DNA of 58,805 nucleotides from the NCBI GenBank assembly GCA_003426165.1, contig QUAH01000015.1, positions 1 through 58,805 on the forward strand. The letters run 5' to 3'. A program made the position numbers and the translations under genes. How positions within the stretch are numbered: position 1 is the stretch's first letter; every line of letters starts with the position of its first letter. This document shows, piece by piece, positions 1 to 9,400 of the stretch. The notes beneath the pieces are model-generated. The model was not told where the DNA came from. It did not search any database and was given only the letters and a program-made list of their open reading frames with translations. The DNA is from Candidatus Saccharicenans subterraneus (lineage in GTDB: Bacteria; Acidobacteriota; Aminicenantia; Aminicenantales; Saccharicenantaceae).

Positions 1-23
1 TTTTTTTTTTTTTTTTTTTTTTT
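1..23. other. 23-T homopolymer at window edge
   Basis: The first 23 bases are all T, directly followed by taacctaaaattgggagg, which leads into the first gene. A homopolymer exactly at the edge is typical of a contig end or assembly artefact. It could also be the T-tract of a terminator whose stem lies outside the window. No function can be assigned. Confidence 0.6.
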
Positions 24-47
24 AACCTAAAATTGGGAGGCATTAAG

Positions 48-812
48 ATGAGGGGAATTAGCATAATAAGATTATTGTTTGTAGGGTTTTTAATAGTCAT
101 CCTTGTTCTGGCTGTTTACAGATATTCAGAAGCGGCAGTATATGCTTATGAGGTTTGCACTCTTCGGACGTATACTATTGAGTACAGTGATGGGTACAAT
201 ACTTATACCAGAACCGGATCTTATTGGGATTGTGTTACCTATTATGTTTATCTATATGATGGATCGGGAGGAGGTGGTGGTGGAGGCAGCGGTGATAACG
301 GAGATGTTGATGACCCTGACGCCGGTAGCGGGGTTGTGATCGTTAATCCTGATTTTGATTCGAATAATGATAATATCCTTGATTGTTATGAGCGATTGAT
401 GAGCTTGAGAGGAAGTTATTTAGTTATCACCTCTGGCTTTCGAACTGAAGAACGACCGGATCATGATGGCCTTGATATTGGTTCCTATCCAGATAGAGAT
501 GCATGTTATGGTCAACCAGTTTATAGTGTTTGTAATGGCATAGTAGATAGTATTTATTATTCAGAATCCGGAGGCTGGACGGTTATTCTTATTGATGATA
601 ACGGAAGGAGATGGGGTATATGTCATCTTATCATGAATCCTTCGCAGGATGCTGCTATCAATTTATCTATCGGAAAGAAAGTCTATGCCGGGATAACGGC
701 AATCGGGCGAGCCGATAGCACCGGTAGCAGTTGTGATGGGCCCCATATTCATCTATCATTAAAAATAAATGGTCAATTTCAAAATCCGATACCCTATTTA
801 TCAGCATGTTAA
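48..812 (+). CDS. Secreted/anchored M23-family metallopeptidase-like protein
   Basis: Predicted envelope zinc metallopeptidase of the LytM/M23 fold, 254 aa, probably cleaving peptidoglycan cross-links or glycine-rich peptides. An N-terminal hydrophobic helix (about residues 7-24) is a signal peptide or membrane anchor. A short Cys-containing region and a low-complexity Gly run (about 72-82) form a linker. The C-terminal domain (about 120-254) carries the family's metal ligands as HDGLD (H139, D143) and HIH (H233, H235), with H193 in a CHL motif, so it looks catalytically complete. The protein ends in Cys and has several Cys pairs, consistent with disulfides outside the cytoplasm. The ATG at 48 is preferred over an in-frame TTG at 33 because GGGAGG at 35-40 sits 7 bases before it. 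The gene is AT-rich relative to the rest of the window and lies 17 bases before the next gene, probably in one transcript. Confidence 0.8.
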   Translation: MRGISIIRLLFVGFLIVILVLAVYRYSEAAVYAYEVCTLRTYTIEYSDGYNTYTRTGSYWDCVTYYVYLYDGSGGGGGGGSGDNGDVDDPDAGSGVVIVNPDFDSNNDNILDCYERLMSLRGSYLVITSGFRTEERPDHDGLDIGSYPDRDACYGQPVYSVCNGIVDSIYYSESGGWTVILIDDNGRRWGICHLIMNPSQDAAINLSIGKKVYAGITAIGRADSTGSSCDGPHIHLSLKINGQFQNPIPYLSAC

Positions 813-829
813 GAAAAGGGGAGGCCGAA

Positions 830-1948
830 ATGAAAAAGATAATAATTTCATTTCTGTTTTCCTTAATGGCTATTTCCATATTATTAGGCAAGGTGGCGGC
901 ACAGCAATCGGAAGGTGAAGAACTTTTTAGAGTTAAGATTCCAGCGGGCTTTATTTACAAGGCATTACATGTTTCACCCCGGGGGATGAAAGCGCTGTCT
1001 TTCCTTGAGCACCAGCCTGGAAGCGTCTATTCTAACCGGTCGCTAGTAAGGATATTTGATACTGACAACCTGCTGATAGAGGAAAAGATGCTGGATTCGG
1101 GCTGGATATTTGATGGCTTTACTCCTGCCGATGCCATCATTTTACTGAAGGGGGAAGGTGATTCTTTATCGGAAGGCAGGATAATTGACCTCCAGGGACG
1201 AGAATTGCTTTCCGTTAAAGATATCGGCTCCAGAAGATTATTCTGCGATATTCAGGGAAAAGAAGTGGCCTTGGCCGCGCTTGCTTACGACTCCCGGTTT
1301 ATGCCCTCGGTTGTGTACGACCTGGATAACGGTAAAGAGAAATTCAGGCTGGGCGCTTTTTCTTTGCCTGATGACAGTCAACCCCAAAAAGCCCTCTGGA
1401 CCGGTACAAGAATCTTTTTACCGGTCGGCCAGGACAATTTATATGTCTGGGGCGTAGGGGCAACTGTTTTATTACAGAGATACAATCAGTCTGGCCATGT
1501 CTGGAAAATAGATTCTGTCGGCGGGAACATAGCTGATGGCAAATTTCTTGGCCGGGATTATCTGGCCGTCAGTTACTTTATTCCGGATAAAAAGTATAAA
1601 GAAGGTCTGGCTATTATCAGATGGAGAGATGGTCAGGTTGTCTTCAGAATTGAAAACTATATCGCTGATAACAGGCGGGAAAAGGATTTGCCTTCTCTGA
1701 CTGTCGACGGTCTTTATCTGGATGATGACTTTAATCTGTGTTTTTTGAAAAACGATGGACGCTTGTTAAAGATTAAATTTGATGCAGAAAAGAGGACCTG
1801 GGATGAGGATAGAAAGATGGCTCTTAAACACAATTTCGGTAAAGCCATAGCAGGAGGCAAAGGAAGGCCAACAGTAATTAAGGGACATATTTATTACGCA
1901 GATGAAGAGAGTGATGAGGTCGTGGTAAAAAGAATCAAACTGAATTGA
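830..1948 (+). CDS. Exported protein of unknown function, possibly beta-propeller
   Basis: A 372-aa protein with a clear N-terminal signal peptide (MKKIIISFLFSLMAISILLG, cleavage probably after the following KVAAQ). The rest alternates short hydrophobic strands with turns. Recurring elements such as VRIFDTDN, GRIIDLQGRELL and VVYDLDNGKEKFRLG are reminiscent of WD40/quinoprotein propeller blades, but no family can be named from motifs alone. The start at 830 is supported by AGGGGAGG just upstream. An in-frame ATG at 806 overlaps the previous stop and would destroy the signal peptide. Like its upstream partner it is AT-rich, so the pair may share an origin and a job at the cell surface. The function is not recognised. 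Confidence 0.65.
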   Translation: MKKIIISFLFSLMAISILLGKVAAQQSEGEELFRVKIPAGFIYKALHVSPRGMKALSFLEHQPGSVYSNRSLVRIFDTDNLLIEEKMLDSGWIFDGFTPADAIILLKGEGDSLSEGRIIDLQGRELLSVKDIGSRRLFCDIQGKEVALAALAYDSRFMPSVVYDLDNGKEKFRLGAFSLPDDSQPQKALWTGTRIFLPVGQDNLYVWGVGATVLLQRYNQSGHVWKIDSVGGNIADGKFLGRDYLAVSYFIPDKKYKEGLAIIRWRDGQVVFRIENYIADNRREKDLPSLTVDGLYLDDDFNLCFLKNDGRLLKIKFDAEKRTWDEDRKMALKHNFGKAIAGGKGRPTVIKGHIYYADEESDEVVVKRIKLN

Positions 1949-2131
1949 TGGCTTCCCGAAATTTAGAATTTTAAGATCTCTCTTTACAGCTCTTGTCAGC
2001 AGACGTCGTAGGTGCACGCCCACCGTGCCTAACACTTATGGGGGCTGATTTCCCCTGAAGCTAGCCCGGAGAATGCGCCCGTTGGCTTTGTATTTTTCAA
2101 AAACCTCTTCTTAATTTAATTTTCGAATTTG

Positions 2132-2216
2132 TTTTAGTCAGGTAGGTTGCCGGACTAAAAAATGCTAGCCAAAAAGGTTATAATATTAACTTATTATGTG
2201 ACGACATGTTAGGAGC
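2132..2216 (+). promoter_or_regulatory. Hairpin and promoter-like leader before the discoidin-like gene
   Basis: An 8-bp perfect inverted repeat, TTTTAGTC at 2132-2139 and GACTAAAA at 2153-2160, is followed by a consensus -10 hexamer TATAAT at 2179-2184. The Shine-Dalgarno AGGAG is at 2211-2215, before the ATG at 2222. No good -35 lies 16-18 bases upstream of the -10; that position is covered by the right arm of the inverted repeat. The repeat could be an operator overlapping the promoter. This is an inference. Confidence 0.35.
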
Positions 2217-2221
2217 TGAAA

Positions 2222-2914
2222 ATGAAGAGATTAACCGGATTATTGCTGATGGCAACGTTAGCAGGCGTGGTGCTGAGCCTGGCCGTGGCTGTTATTCCGG
2301 CGCAAGGCCAGGACCAGGAGAAGGTGGAGCTCAAGATTCAGCTGCCCAAGCCGATGTTCATCGGCACACCGCGCAACATCAAAACCCCGAACCTGGAGCC
2401 CATTACCGGGAAACCGCGCGGACCTTTCTTCGTGCCCAAGGGAACCGAGCTTGTCTCGCTGAAAAAACCGGTGACTTCCAGCGACCCGCAGCCGGTCATC
2501 GGCGAGCTCAGCTATGTGACCGACGGTGAAAAATCAGGTGAAGACGGATATTTTGTCGAGCTCGGACCCGGTCCGCAGTGGGTTCAGATTGACCTCAAGC
2601 AGCCCTATCTTATCCAGGCCATCGTAGTCTGGCATTATCACAGCCAGGCCCGCGTTTACCGCGATGTCATCGTTCAGGTTTCCGAGGATAAAGATTTTGT
2701 CAATGGTGTGGTCACTCTTTTCAACAACGACCACGATAACTCATCCGGACTCGGCGCCGGTCGCGATAAGGAATATATCGAAACCAACGAGGGCCGTCTT
2801 ATCGACGGTAAGGGCACCAAAGCCCGCTATGTCCGGCTCTGGAGCAACGGAAACACCTCCAACGATATGAACCACTACGTGGAAGTGGAGGTCTACGGCC
2901 AGCCGGTTAAATGA
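2222..2914 (+). CDS. Exported discoidin (F5/8 type C)-like protein
   Basis: A 230-aa protein with a signal peptide ending about residue 29 (VIPAQGQ). After a Pro-rich stretch, residues about 75-230 resemble a galactose-binding/discoidin jelly-roll: a strand PQWVQIDLKQPYLIQAIVVW, then VYRDVIVQVSED, a TKARYVRLWSNG strand and the closing VEVEVYGQPV strand. Such domains bind carbohydrate or cell-surface ligands and are not enzymes on their own. The stop codon overlaps the ATG of the following glycosyltransferase (ATGA at 2911-2914), so the two are translationally coupled. This suggests an envelope-glycan role. The domain assignment is moderately sure; the ligand is unknown. Confidence 0.7.
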   Translation: MKRLTGLLLMATLAGVVLSLAVAVIPAQGQDQEKVELKIQLPKPMFIGTPRNIKTPNLEPITGKPRGPFFVPKGTELVSLKKPVTSSDPQPVIGELSYVTDGEKSGEDGYFVELGPGPQWVQIDLKQPYLIQAIVVWHYHSQARVYRDVIVQVSEDKDFVNGVVTLFNNDHDNSSGLGAGRDKEYIETNEGRLIDGKGTKARYVRLWSNGNTSNDMNHYVEVEVYGQPVK

Positions 2915-4512
2915 AAAAGAAGACCTTTGGCTATTTATTTGTTTTTATCCTGATAATCGGCCTGGCCGCCCGGCTTTACCGGCTTGACCTCAGGCCGATG
3001 CACAATGATGAAGCCAACCAGGCCTATAAGTTCGGCCAGCTCCTGGAAAAGGGAGAATACCGCTACGACCCGGTTGACCACCACGGCCCGACGCTTTATT
3101 ACTTCAGCCTGCCGTTTGCCTGGCTGAGCGGGCAGCACACCTACGCTGAACTCACTGAGACAACCCTGCGCGGAGTAACGGTTTTCTTTGGCCTGCTGGT
3201 GATATTTCTATTGCTCTCCACGGGGAAGTACCTGAGCAACCCGGAGAAGTCCTGGGCGGCATTTATCCTGGCGCTTTCGGCGCCGGTTATCTATTTCAGC
3301 CGTTTTTACATCCAGGAAACCCTGTTCGTGGCTTTTGGCCTGGGCTTTGTTTTCTGCCTGTGGCGTTTTGCCCGGAGGCCGAATTACCGGGAAGCCGCCT
3401 GGCTTGGCCTGGCTGCCGGCCTGCTCTATGCCACCAAGGAAACCTCGTTGATAATCCTTGGAGCTTCGGTGCTGGCCCTGGTTTTAAGCTGGTTATTATC
3501 ATGGCTTAAGGACAGAAGGCACCGGGGCGAGAAGGCCAGGGGCTTGGGCAAAGACAGCCTGGCCGCGGTAACCGGGGCCATTCTCCCGCTTCTGTCGGCC
3601 GTATTAATCTTCGCGGTCGTTTCTTTCGTTTTTTATTCTTCATTTTTCAGGTATCCCCAGGGTTTTATAGATTCATTCCGGGCCCTGACCGGATATGCTC
3701 AGAAAGCCGTGGAAGCGGGCGGACATCGGCACGGTTTTTTGTATTATTTCAGCCTGCTTTTATTTCATAAGGGGGGTCCGGGAACACCGGTTTTCAGCGA
3801 AATTCCGTTTCTGCTGCTGGCACTGTATGGCCTGGTGTTGAGTTTCGCCAGGTTGAGCCGCAAGCCGGCTGAGAACTTTAAGGTTTACCTGGCCTTGTTT
3901 TCCCTGGTAACCGCCCTGGCTTATTCAGCCATACCCTACAAAACACCCTGGAACCTGTTGATTTTTTATGCCTGCTTCCTGGTAATGGCTGGCATTGGGT
4001 TCAACCACCTGCTCGGCCTGATAAAAATCAGGCAGGCCCGTATAATCCTGGCCGGCGCCCTGTTAATCTGGACGGCCTGGCAGGCCTACGTTGTCAATAT
4101 TTATTTCCACTCCTATCCGGATAATCCTTATGTATATGCCCAGACTTCTCCCGATTTTATGAGGCTGGTGGCCAGGGTGGAAGAACTTAGCCAAGTGTCA
4201 AAAGAAGGCCGCGAGATGCTGGTCCGGGTGATTGCCCCACCTGAGGAAACCTGGCCTCTGCCCTGGTACCTGAGAAAGTTCACCAGGGTTGGTTACTGGA
4301 CGGCAAGCGAACAGGTGGAAAGGCTGGAGCCGGCCGAGATTGTCATCCTGAGTGCCGGCGAAGCCAGTAAAAGGACTGAATCCGAGCTTGAAGCCTATTT
4401 CAGCCAGTATTTCAGCCTGCGGCCTGATGTGCTATTGGTCCTGGCCGTTCGGGAAGACCTCTGGGAAAATTACCGCCTGCGAAAATCCGCCTCGCCACCT
4501 ATCAAACAATAA
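2911..4512 (+). CDS. Agl23-type / GT39-fold membrane glycosyltransferase
   Basis: A 533-aa polytopic membrane protein. It resembles the flippase-activity-associated Agl23 group of the GT-C (dolichyl-phosphomannose mannosyltransferase-like) superfamily, which use lipid-linked sugars to glycosylate surface proteins or glycans. The first luminal loop carries the acidic signature HNDEA (D33, E34) and the DHHGPTLYYF stretch typical of this group. About ten hydrophobic helices follow to about residue 400. A C-terminal soluble domain (about 410-533) includes the PPEETWPLPWYLR segment characteristic of the group. Translation overlaps the discoidin-like gene by 4 bases, so the pair is probably one functional unit. 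The sugar donor and acceptor cannot be deduced. Confidence 0.8.
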   Translation: MKKKTFGYLFVFILIIGLAARLYRLDLRPMHNDEANQAYKFGQLLEKGEYRYDPVDHHGPTLYYFSLPFAWLSGQHTYAELTETTLRGVTVFFGLLVIFLLLSTGKYLSNPEKSWAAFILALSAPVIYFSRFYIQETLFVAFGLGFVFCLWRFARRPNYREAAWLGLAAGLLYATKETSLIILGASVLALVLSWLLSWLKDRRHRGEKARGLGKDSLAAVTGAILPLLSAVLIFAVVSFVFYSSFFRYPQGFIDSFRALTGYAQKAVEAGGHRHGFLYYFSLLLFHKGGPGTPVFSEIPFLLLALYGLVLSFARLSRKPAENFKVYLALFSLVTALAYSAIPYKTPWNLLIFYACFLVMAGIGFNHLLGLIKIRQARIILAGALLIWTAWQAYVVNIYFHSYPDNPYVYAQTSPDFMRLVARVEELSQVSKEGREMLVRVIAPPEETWPLPWYLRKFTRVGYWTASEQVERLEPAEIVILSAGEASKRTESELEAYFSQYFSLRPDVLLVLAVREDLWENYRLRKSASPPIKQ

Positions 4513-4613
4513 TTATTTATAAGTCCGGTAGCATTCCGTTCCGGCCGCTGGAGCCGGCCCTGAAGTGTGCTATACTTAATGAGAAACCCAAAATAAAAAA
4601 TTAGGAGAAGACT

Positions 4614-6026
4614 ATGAGCGAGACGAAGTTGCAGAACCTCCTGGGATCGCTTAAAGGCGCGGTTGAGGTTCAAGAAAACAGGGTTAAGGTGATTGACGAA
4701 GGATTATTGAGGGATAACATCTCCGCTCTTATCTACCAGGCCGTTTTTGGTGATGGCGCGGACAGGGGGATAGCCCGCTGGCTCGTCTGGGAAATTGCCC
4801 AGGAGGTGGGTATAAGGCCTGCCTCCATTCACGAGCTTTACCTGGCTAAGGGAAGGGGAGAAGCGCCGCTTAACTTTACCGTTCCGGCCATGAACCTGCG
4901 CATGCTGGCTTATGATTCGGCCCGGGCGGTCTTCAGGGCGGCCAAGAAGCTCGAGGCCGGAGCTTTTATCTTCGAGATTGCCAGGAGCGAGATGAGCTAT
5001 ACTGACCAGCGCCCCTCTGAATACGTCAGCTCTGTCCTGGCCGCGGCCATTAAGGAAGGATACCGTGGACCGGTCTTCATCCAGGGCGACCATTTCCAGG
5101 TTTCGGCCAAGAAGTTCCAGCAGGATCCTGAATCCGAGAAAAAAGCCATCAGAGATTTGATCGAAGAATCCATCGCCGCCGGCTTCTTCAATATAGACAT
5201 AGATACCTCCACGCTGGTGGATATTTCAAAACCTGACCTCGACGAGCAGCAGAAGCTCAACTATGAGCTGTGCGCCGAGTTTAACCGCTTCATCCGGGCA
5301 AAGCAGCCGGCCGGCGTGACCATTTCGGTCGGTGGTGAAATAGGCGAGGTCGGACATAAGAACAGCACCGAGGAAGACCTGGAGGCCTTCATGCAGGGCT
5401 TTAACCGGCTTAAGGGAGAGGTGGTTGGCCTGAGCAAGCTGAGCATCCAGACGGGAACCAGCCACGGCGGGGTGGTTCTCCCCGATGGCACCCTGGCCCA
5501 GGTGGCCATTGATTTCGATGTTCTCAAGCGGCTGGGCGAACTGGCCCGCAAAAAATACGGAATGGGCGGAGTGGTCCAGCACGGAGCCAGTACCCTGCCC
5601 GATTCAGCCTTTCATAAATTCGTGGAAGTTCAAACCTGCGAGGTTCACCTGGCCACCGCTTTCCAGAATATGATCATGGAGCATAAGGCTGTGCCTGAAG
5701 AGCTGCGCCAGGAAATGTACGAGTGGCTGAAGGTCAATGCTGCATCCGAGAGAAAGCCAACTGATACCGAGGCCCAGTTTATCTATAAGACCCGGAAGAA
5801 AGCCGTTGGTCCCTTCAAGAAACATTTCTGGACTCTGCCGGAAGAAAGCCTGAAGGCAATCGGCGAGGACCTGGAAAAGCAATTCACCTTCCTTTTTGAG
5901 CAGCTCAATATTAAAGGAACCAGGGCTCTCGTCGATAAGTTCGTCAGGGCCCCGGAAATTCATCACGCCGAACCGCTTGAGGTTAAATCCGGGAAAAAAG
6001 AATCGGTGGACGGCCTGGCCGACTGA
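4614..6026 (+). CDS. Class II (zinc) fructose/tagatose-bisphosphate aldolase-like protein
   Basis: A 470-aa TIM-barrel aldolase of the class II family, which splits ketose-1,6-bisphosphates into dihydroxyacetone phosphate and an aldehyde in glycolysis/gluconeogenesis. The catalytic Asp and first zinc His are seen in QGDHFQ. A second His lies in the GEIGEVGHKN segment and a third in VQHGAST, matching the three-His zinc site. NIDIDTSTL provides another family strand. The protein is roughly 100 residues longer than ordinary class II aldolases: it has about 70 extra N-terminal residues and a long C-terminal tail with many Lys/Glu. A Shine-Dalgarno AGGAGA precedes the ATG. It stands alone between the glycosyltransferase and the TonB locus. 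Substrate (fructose or tagatose bisphosphate, or another sugar) is uncertain. Confidence 0.8.
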   Translation: MSETKLQNLLGSLKGAVEVQENRVKVIDEGLLRDNISALIYQAVFGDGADRGIARWLVWEIAQEVGIRPASIHELYLAKGRGEAPLNFTVPAMNLRMLAYDSARAVFRAAKKLEAGAFIFEIARSEMSYTDQRPSEYVSSVLAAAIKEGYRGPVFIQGDHFQVSAKKFQQDPESEKKAIRDLIEESIAAGFFNIDIDTSTLVDISKPDLDEQQKLNYELCAEFNRFIRAKQPAGVTISVGGEIGEVGHKNSTEEDLEAFMQGFNRLKGEVVGLSKLSIQTGTSHGGVVLPDGTLAQVAIDFDVLKRLGELARKKYGMGGVVQHGASTLPDSAFHKFVEVQTCEVHLATAFQNMIMEHKAVPEELRQEMYEWLKVNAASERKPTDTEAQFIYKTRKKAVGPFKKHFWTLPEESLKAIGEDLEKQFTFLFEQLNIKGTRALVDKFVRAPEIHHAEPLEVKSGKKESVDGLAD

Positions 6027-6029
6027 CCC

Positions 6030-6209
6030 TCAGTTAATCACCCGTGCGGCCCAGAGAATACCGCGCTTGACGATTTCCCTGGCTTCTGGGGCGTCAAAGT
6101 CGGCGGCCACGTGCCCGAGCGACGAGTAGAATACCCGCCCCTTCCCGCAGTACTTCTTCCAGACCACCGGCATGACCACTTCAGTCCAGGGTGCGTACTT
6201 GCCGCTGTA
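6030..6209 (-). pseudogene. 3'-end remnant of a ThuA-domain gene
   Basis: On the minus strand this stretch encodes 59 residues plus TGA. They match the last 60 residues of the intact ThuA-like gene at 9563-10327 at about 53 positions, including shared [18 protein letters not shown] and [14 protein letters not shown]. The remnant lacks one codon (a Gly). In the same frame, a TGA at 6210-6212 sits immediately upstream of the first matching codons, and the homology stops there. It therefore has no start and no N-terminal domain and cannot make a working protein. It lies in the same orientation as the intact gene, on the other side of the TonB receptor, so the two form direct repeats of about 180 bp around that gene. 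Confidence 0.85.
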
Positions 6210-6214
6210 TCAAC

Positions 6215-6322
6215 CATATTAATCAGCAATTTATCGGGCGCTGACACCGAAAAAGTGCGGTAATATTTAGGTTTCAGCCTGTTATTGAAGGAGAACGGGT
6301 CCAGGGAAAGGCTGGCCACCTC
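6215..6322 (-). pseudogene. Unrecognised coding-like remnant fused to the ThuA fragment
   Basis: Upstream (minus strand) of the ThuA remnant, a different frame reads about 36 residues with protein-like composition, including SLDPFSFNNRLKPKYYR and APDKLLINM. This frame runs on into the ThuA fragment out of register, so any product would be chimeric. I do not recognise the parent protein. It is either debris from a second gene joined by the same rearrangement or a chance open stretch. Confidence 0.3.
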
Positions 6323-6399
6323 AGAAACTATACCATTATTCCTGATTATTCCTTTTGTTTTTCTTCTTCTTACCCCTAAAGGAAAGGATAAAAAAATGC

Positions 6400-6456
6400 T
6401 TGACAAAAATATTAATTATTTTTTACAAGATATATCACATATCTTATTACAGGAGG
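6400..6456 (+). promoter_or_regulatory. Promoter-like sequence and strong RBS of the TonB receptor
   Basis: A perfect -35 hexamer TTGACA lies at 6400-6405 in an A/T-rich stretch. The best -10 at normal spacing is weak (TTACAA at 6423-6428). AGGAGG at 6451-6456 is a strong Shine-Dalgarno 5 bases before the ATG at 6462. The local A/T-richness contrasts with the GC-rich flanks. The promoter is an inference from sequence only. Confidence 0.4.
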
Positions 6457-6461
6457 TCTGA

Positions 6462-9400
6462 ATGCGCAAGTTTCTCAGTGTCATGGTTCTCTGTTTGCTG
6501 CTGCTGGCAGTAGTTGCTGCGCCTGGACAACAGTTGCAGACAGGAACAATCCGCGGTACCGTCACAGACGAAGGCGGGCTTCCACTACCCGGTGTGAACG
6601 TTGTGGTGACCAGCCCAAGCCTTATCGGGAAGTTTTCTGCTGTGACCAATCAGGATGGACTGTACCGGGTTCCTGCACTTCCCCCCGGTACTTACACCCT
6701 TACCTTTGAAATGCCACAGTTTCAGACGATCAAAAGGGTGGGAGTTATAGTCAATGTCGGGGCAACTGTTACCATTGATGTGCAGATGCAGCCGGCAGCC
6801 CTGAGCGAGGAGGTGGTGGTTCAGGCGGCTTCTCCGGTCATTGATATTCAGAACACAAAGATCGTTACCCTGGTGGATTCCAACCTCATGCGTAACCTGC
6901 CGATGGGCCGGAACCTGACCAACATCATCAACATGAGCCCGGGCACGGTCAACAGCGTTATCCACGGTGGCACGGAAATATCCACCACCTATGAAGTCGA
7001 CGGTGTTAACGTCAACGACCCCTCGATGAACGGCCGGGCGGTTACCGTCGAATTCGACGCCATGGAAGAGATTGAAATCATGACCGGTGGCTTACCGGCC
7101 CAGGTTGGCGGAACCGGCGGAGCCTTCGTCAACGTCGTTACCAGGTCCGGTGGTAACGAGTTCAGCGGCATGGCCCAGGGCTATTACAGTCCCAAGGCCC
7201 TAAACCAGGTCTTGTTTACCGACGAACAGATCAAGTCTCTTGGCGTGGGCAAGCCGAGCTTCCCCATCTACAGCCTGCAGAGTTCAGCCATGCTCGGCGG
7301 CCCGATCATCAAGGATAAGATCTGGTTTTTTGCCGACTTCAGCTATACCGGAAGCAAGAACGTGGCCTCATTCCTGCCGACCACAATCCTGGGCACGCCT
7401 TATGACCAGTATACCCCGAAGAGCTCGAACCTGGCCGGGTTTGCCAAGCTCACGGCCGAACTGGCCAAGAACCTGAGGGTGTTTTTCATGGTGAACTACT
7501 CGCACCCCGACACCCCCTACAGCGGCTCCGGCACCTACACCACGGCCGAGGCTACCCAGAAGCGGGTGGATGACAACCTGGCCTTTACCGCCAATGCTTC
7601 CTGGATAATCTCAAGCAGTACCTTCGCCGACTTCCGGGTGGGGTTAAACAACATGCAGTGGAACATCCTGCAGCAGCCCGGAACCGAGAACAACTATTCT
7701 TATTACGACGGCTATACCTATTATTACTGGGGTACCACCAGCCGGTTCAGCGAGCCGGTCTGGCGAAACACCATCCAGGCTTCGGTCAGAGTTACCCACT
7801 TCCAGGACAACTTCCTGGGCGGTGACCACGAGGTAAAGGCTGGCCTTGAGTACCAGAGAGGCCTGGATGAATGGACCTGGTGGAAAAACAACCCCATCAA
7901 CTGGTACTTCTATAACGGCAATCCCTATTACTATCGTGGACTCTATGGGCTGTCGGGTCCCCATCCCACTTACGGTGATGGCCTTCTCTATATTTATGTT
8001 TGCGGCCCGGAAGATTCACCGAATAAGGTTAACGGAACGGAAAACAGGTACGGAGGATTCATCCAGGATTCCTGGACCTTCAAGAAGCGTCTTAACATCA
8101 ACCTGGGTGTCCGCTTCGACTACTACGATGGCTTCCTGCCAGAATCAAATAAGGCCGCAACGCCGGGAATCGCTCCCTCCATCGGGGAGGCCCTGTTTGT
8201 TCCCACCTATGGCTTTAATCCCTACGGAGAGCTGACCATTCCCAGGTGGAACCATGTCATGAGCTGGGGCGCGATCTCGCCGAGGATAGGCCTGTCCTAT
8301 GATCTTTTTGGCACCGGAAAGACTGTCTTCAAAGCGGCCTACTCGCATTATGCTGAGGCCATGCCGGTTATGTACTTCCAGACGCTTCACCCCTTAAGAC
8401 CGGTCAGCTATGGATTTTACTGGACGGACAATAATGGCAATGCCATTCCCGATGAATATGGGGTTGATACGTATGTAGCTTTTGGGTCTTCACCGGCGGC
8501 CATGCTGGAGTCCTATTACAAGAAGCGGGTTCAGCCGGATATCAAGGCTCCTTACTATCACGAGGTAACGGCTTCCATCACCCATGAGCTCGTCCGGGAC
8601 TTCTCCGTGGGTCTGCAGTACATCTATAAGACCAAGAAGAACACGGTCAGCGCCATCCTTTATGATCCGGTTTCCGACCGCTTCTGGAACAGCTACGACA
8701 AGGCACCCGACTGGTGGATACCCTTTACCACGACGATTCCGGCCGTCGGTAACTTCCCGGCCCAGGAGCTCACCATGTATTTCATGTCGGCCAGTGCCCC
8801 GGCCCAGGTCACCTGTTTCGCCAATGTGCCTGAAGCCAAGAGGTTTTATCAGGCGGTCGAGCTTATTTTCAGCAAGCGCTATTCCCACGGCTGGCAGCTG
8901 GGTGGTTCGATCGTCTGGTCACAGACCAAGGGCAACAACACCGATGATTACGGCTCGGTCTGGGGTTATTCCGGTGCCTACGCCAACCCGAACTGGTTCG
9001 TGAACAGGTACGGATACATTGGCTCAGACCGCCCGCTGGTAATCAAGCTTTATGGCACCTTCAAGACGGTGGGAGGATTGATCGCCTCATTCTATGCTAC
9101 CTATTATTCTGGTTCCCCCTGGCAGCGCACCGTTACGGTTTATCCTCCTTCAGCCTGGGCGGCAGCCAACAACGCCCTGGGGCTGTCCTACAGTGTCAAC
9201 GTTGAGCCGTCCGGCAGCCGTCGCAACCAGGCCAGAACCAACGTCGATTTCCGGCTGGAAAAAGAGTTTGTTCTGGGTTCACTGGGCAAGATCGGATTTT
9301 TTGTCGATGTTTTTAACTTACTGGGAAACACTTATGTCAACGTTTCCATGAATCCAGCGGGTACCTGGAGGCCAACAGACATTAATGTTACCACCGGGAC

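Noticed and set aside
2028..2086. GCCTAAC ... CGTTGGC, about 60 bases apart, like integron attC boxes
   Set aside because: The right box does not fit GTTRRRY, there is no integrase or second site, and the pairing is weak.
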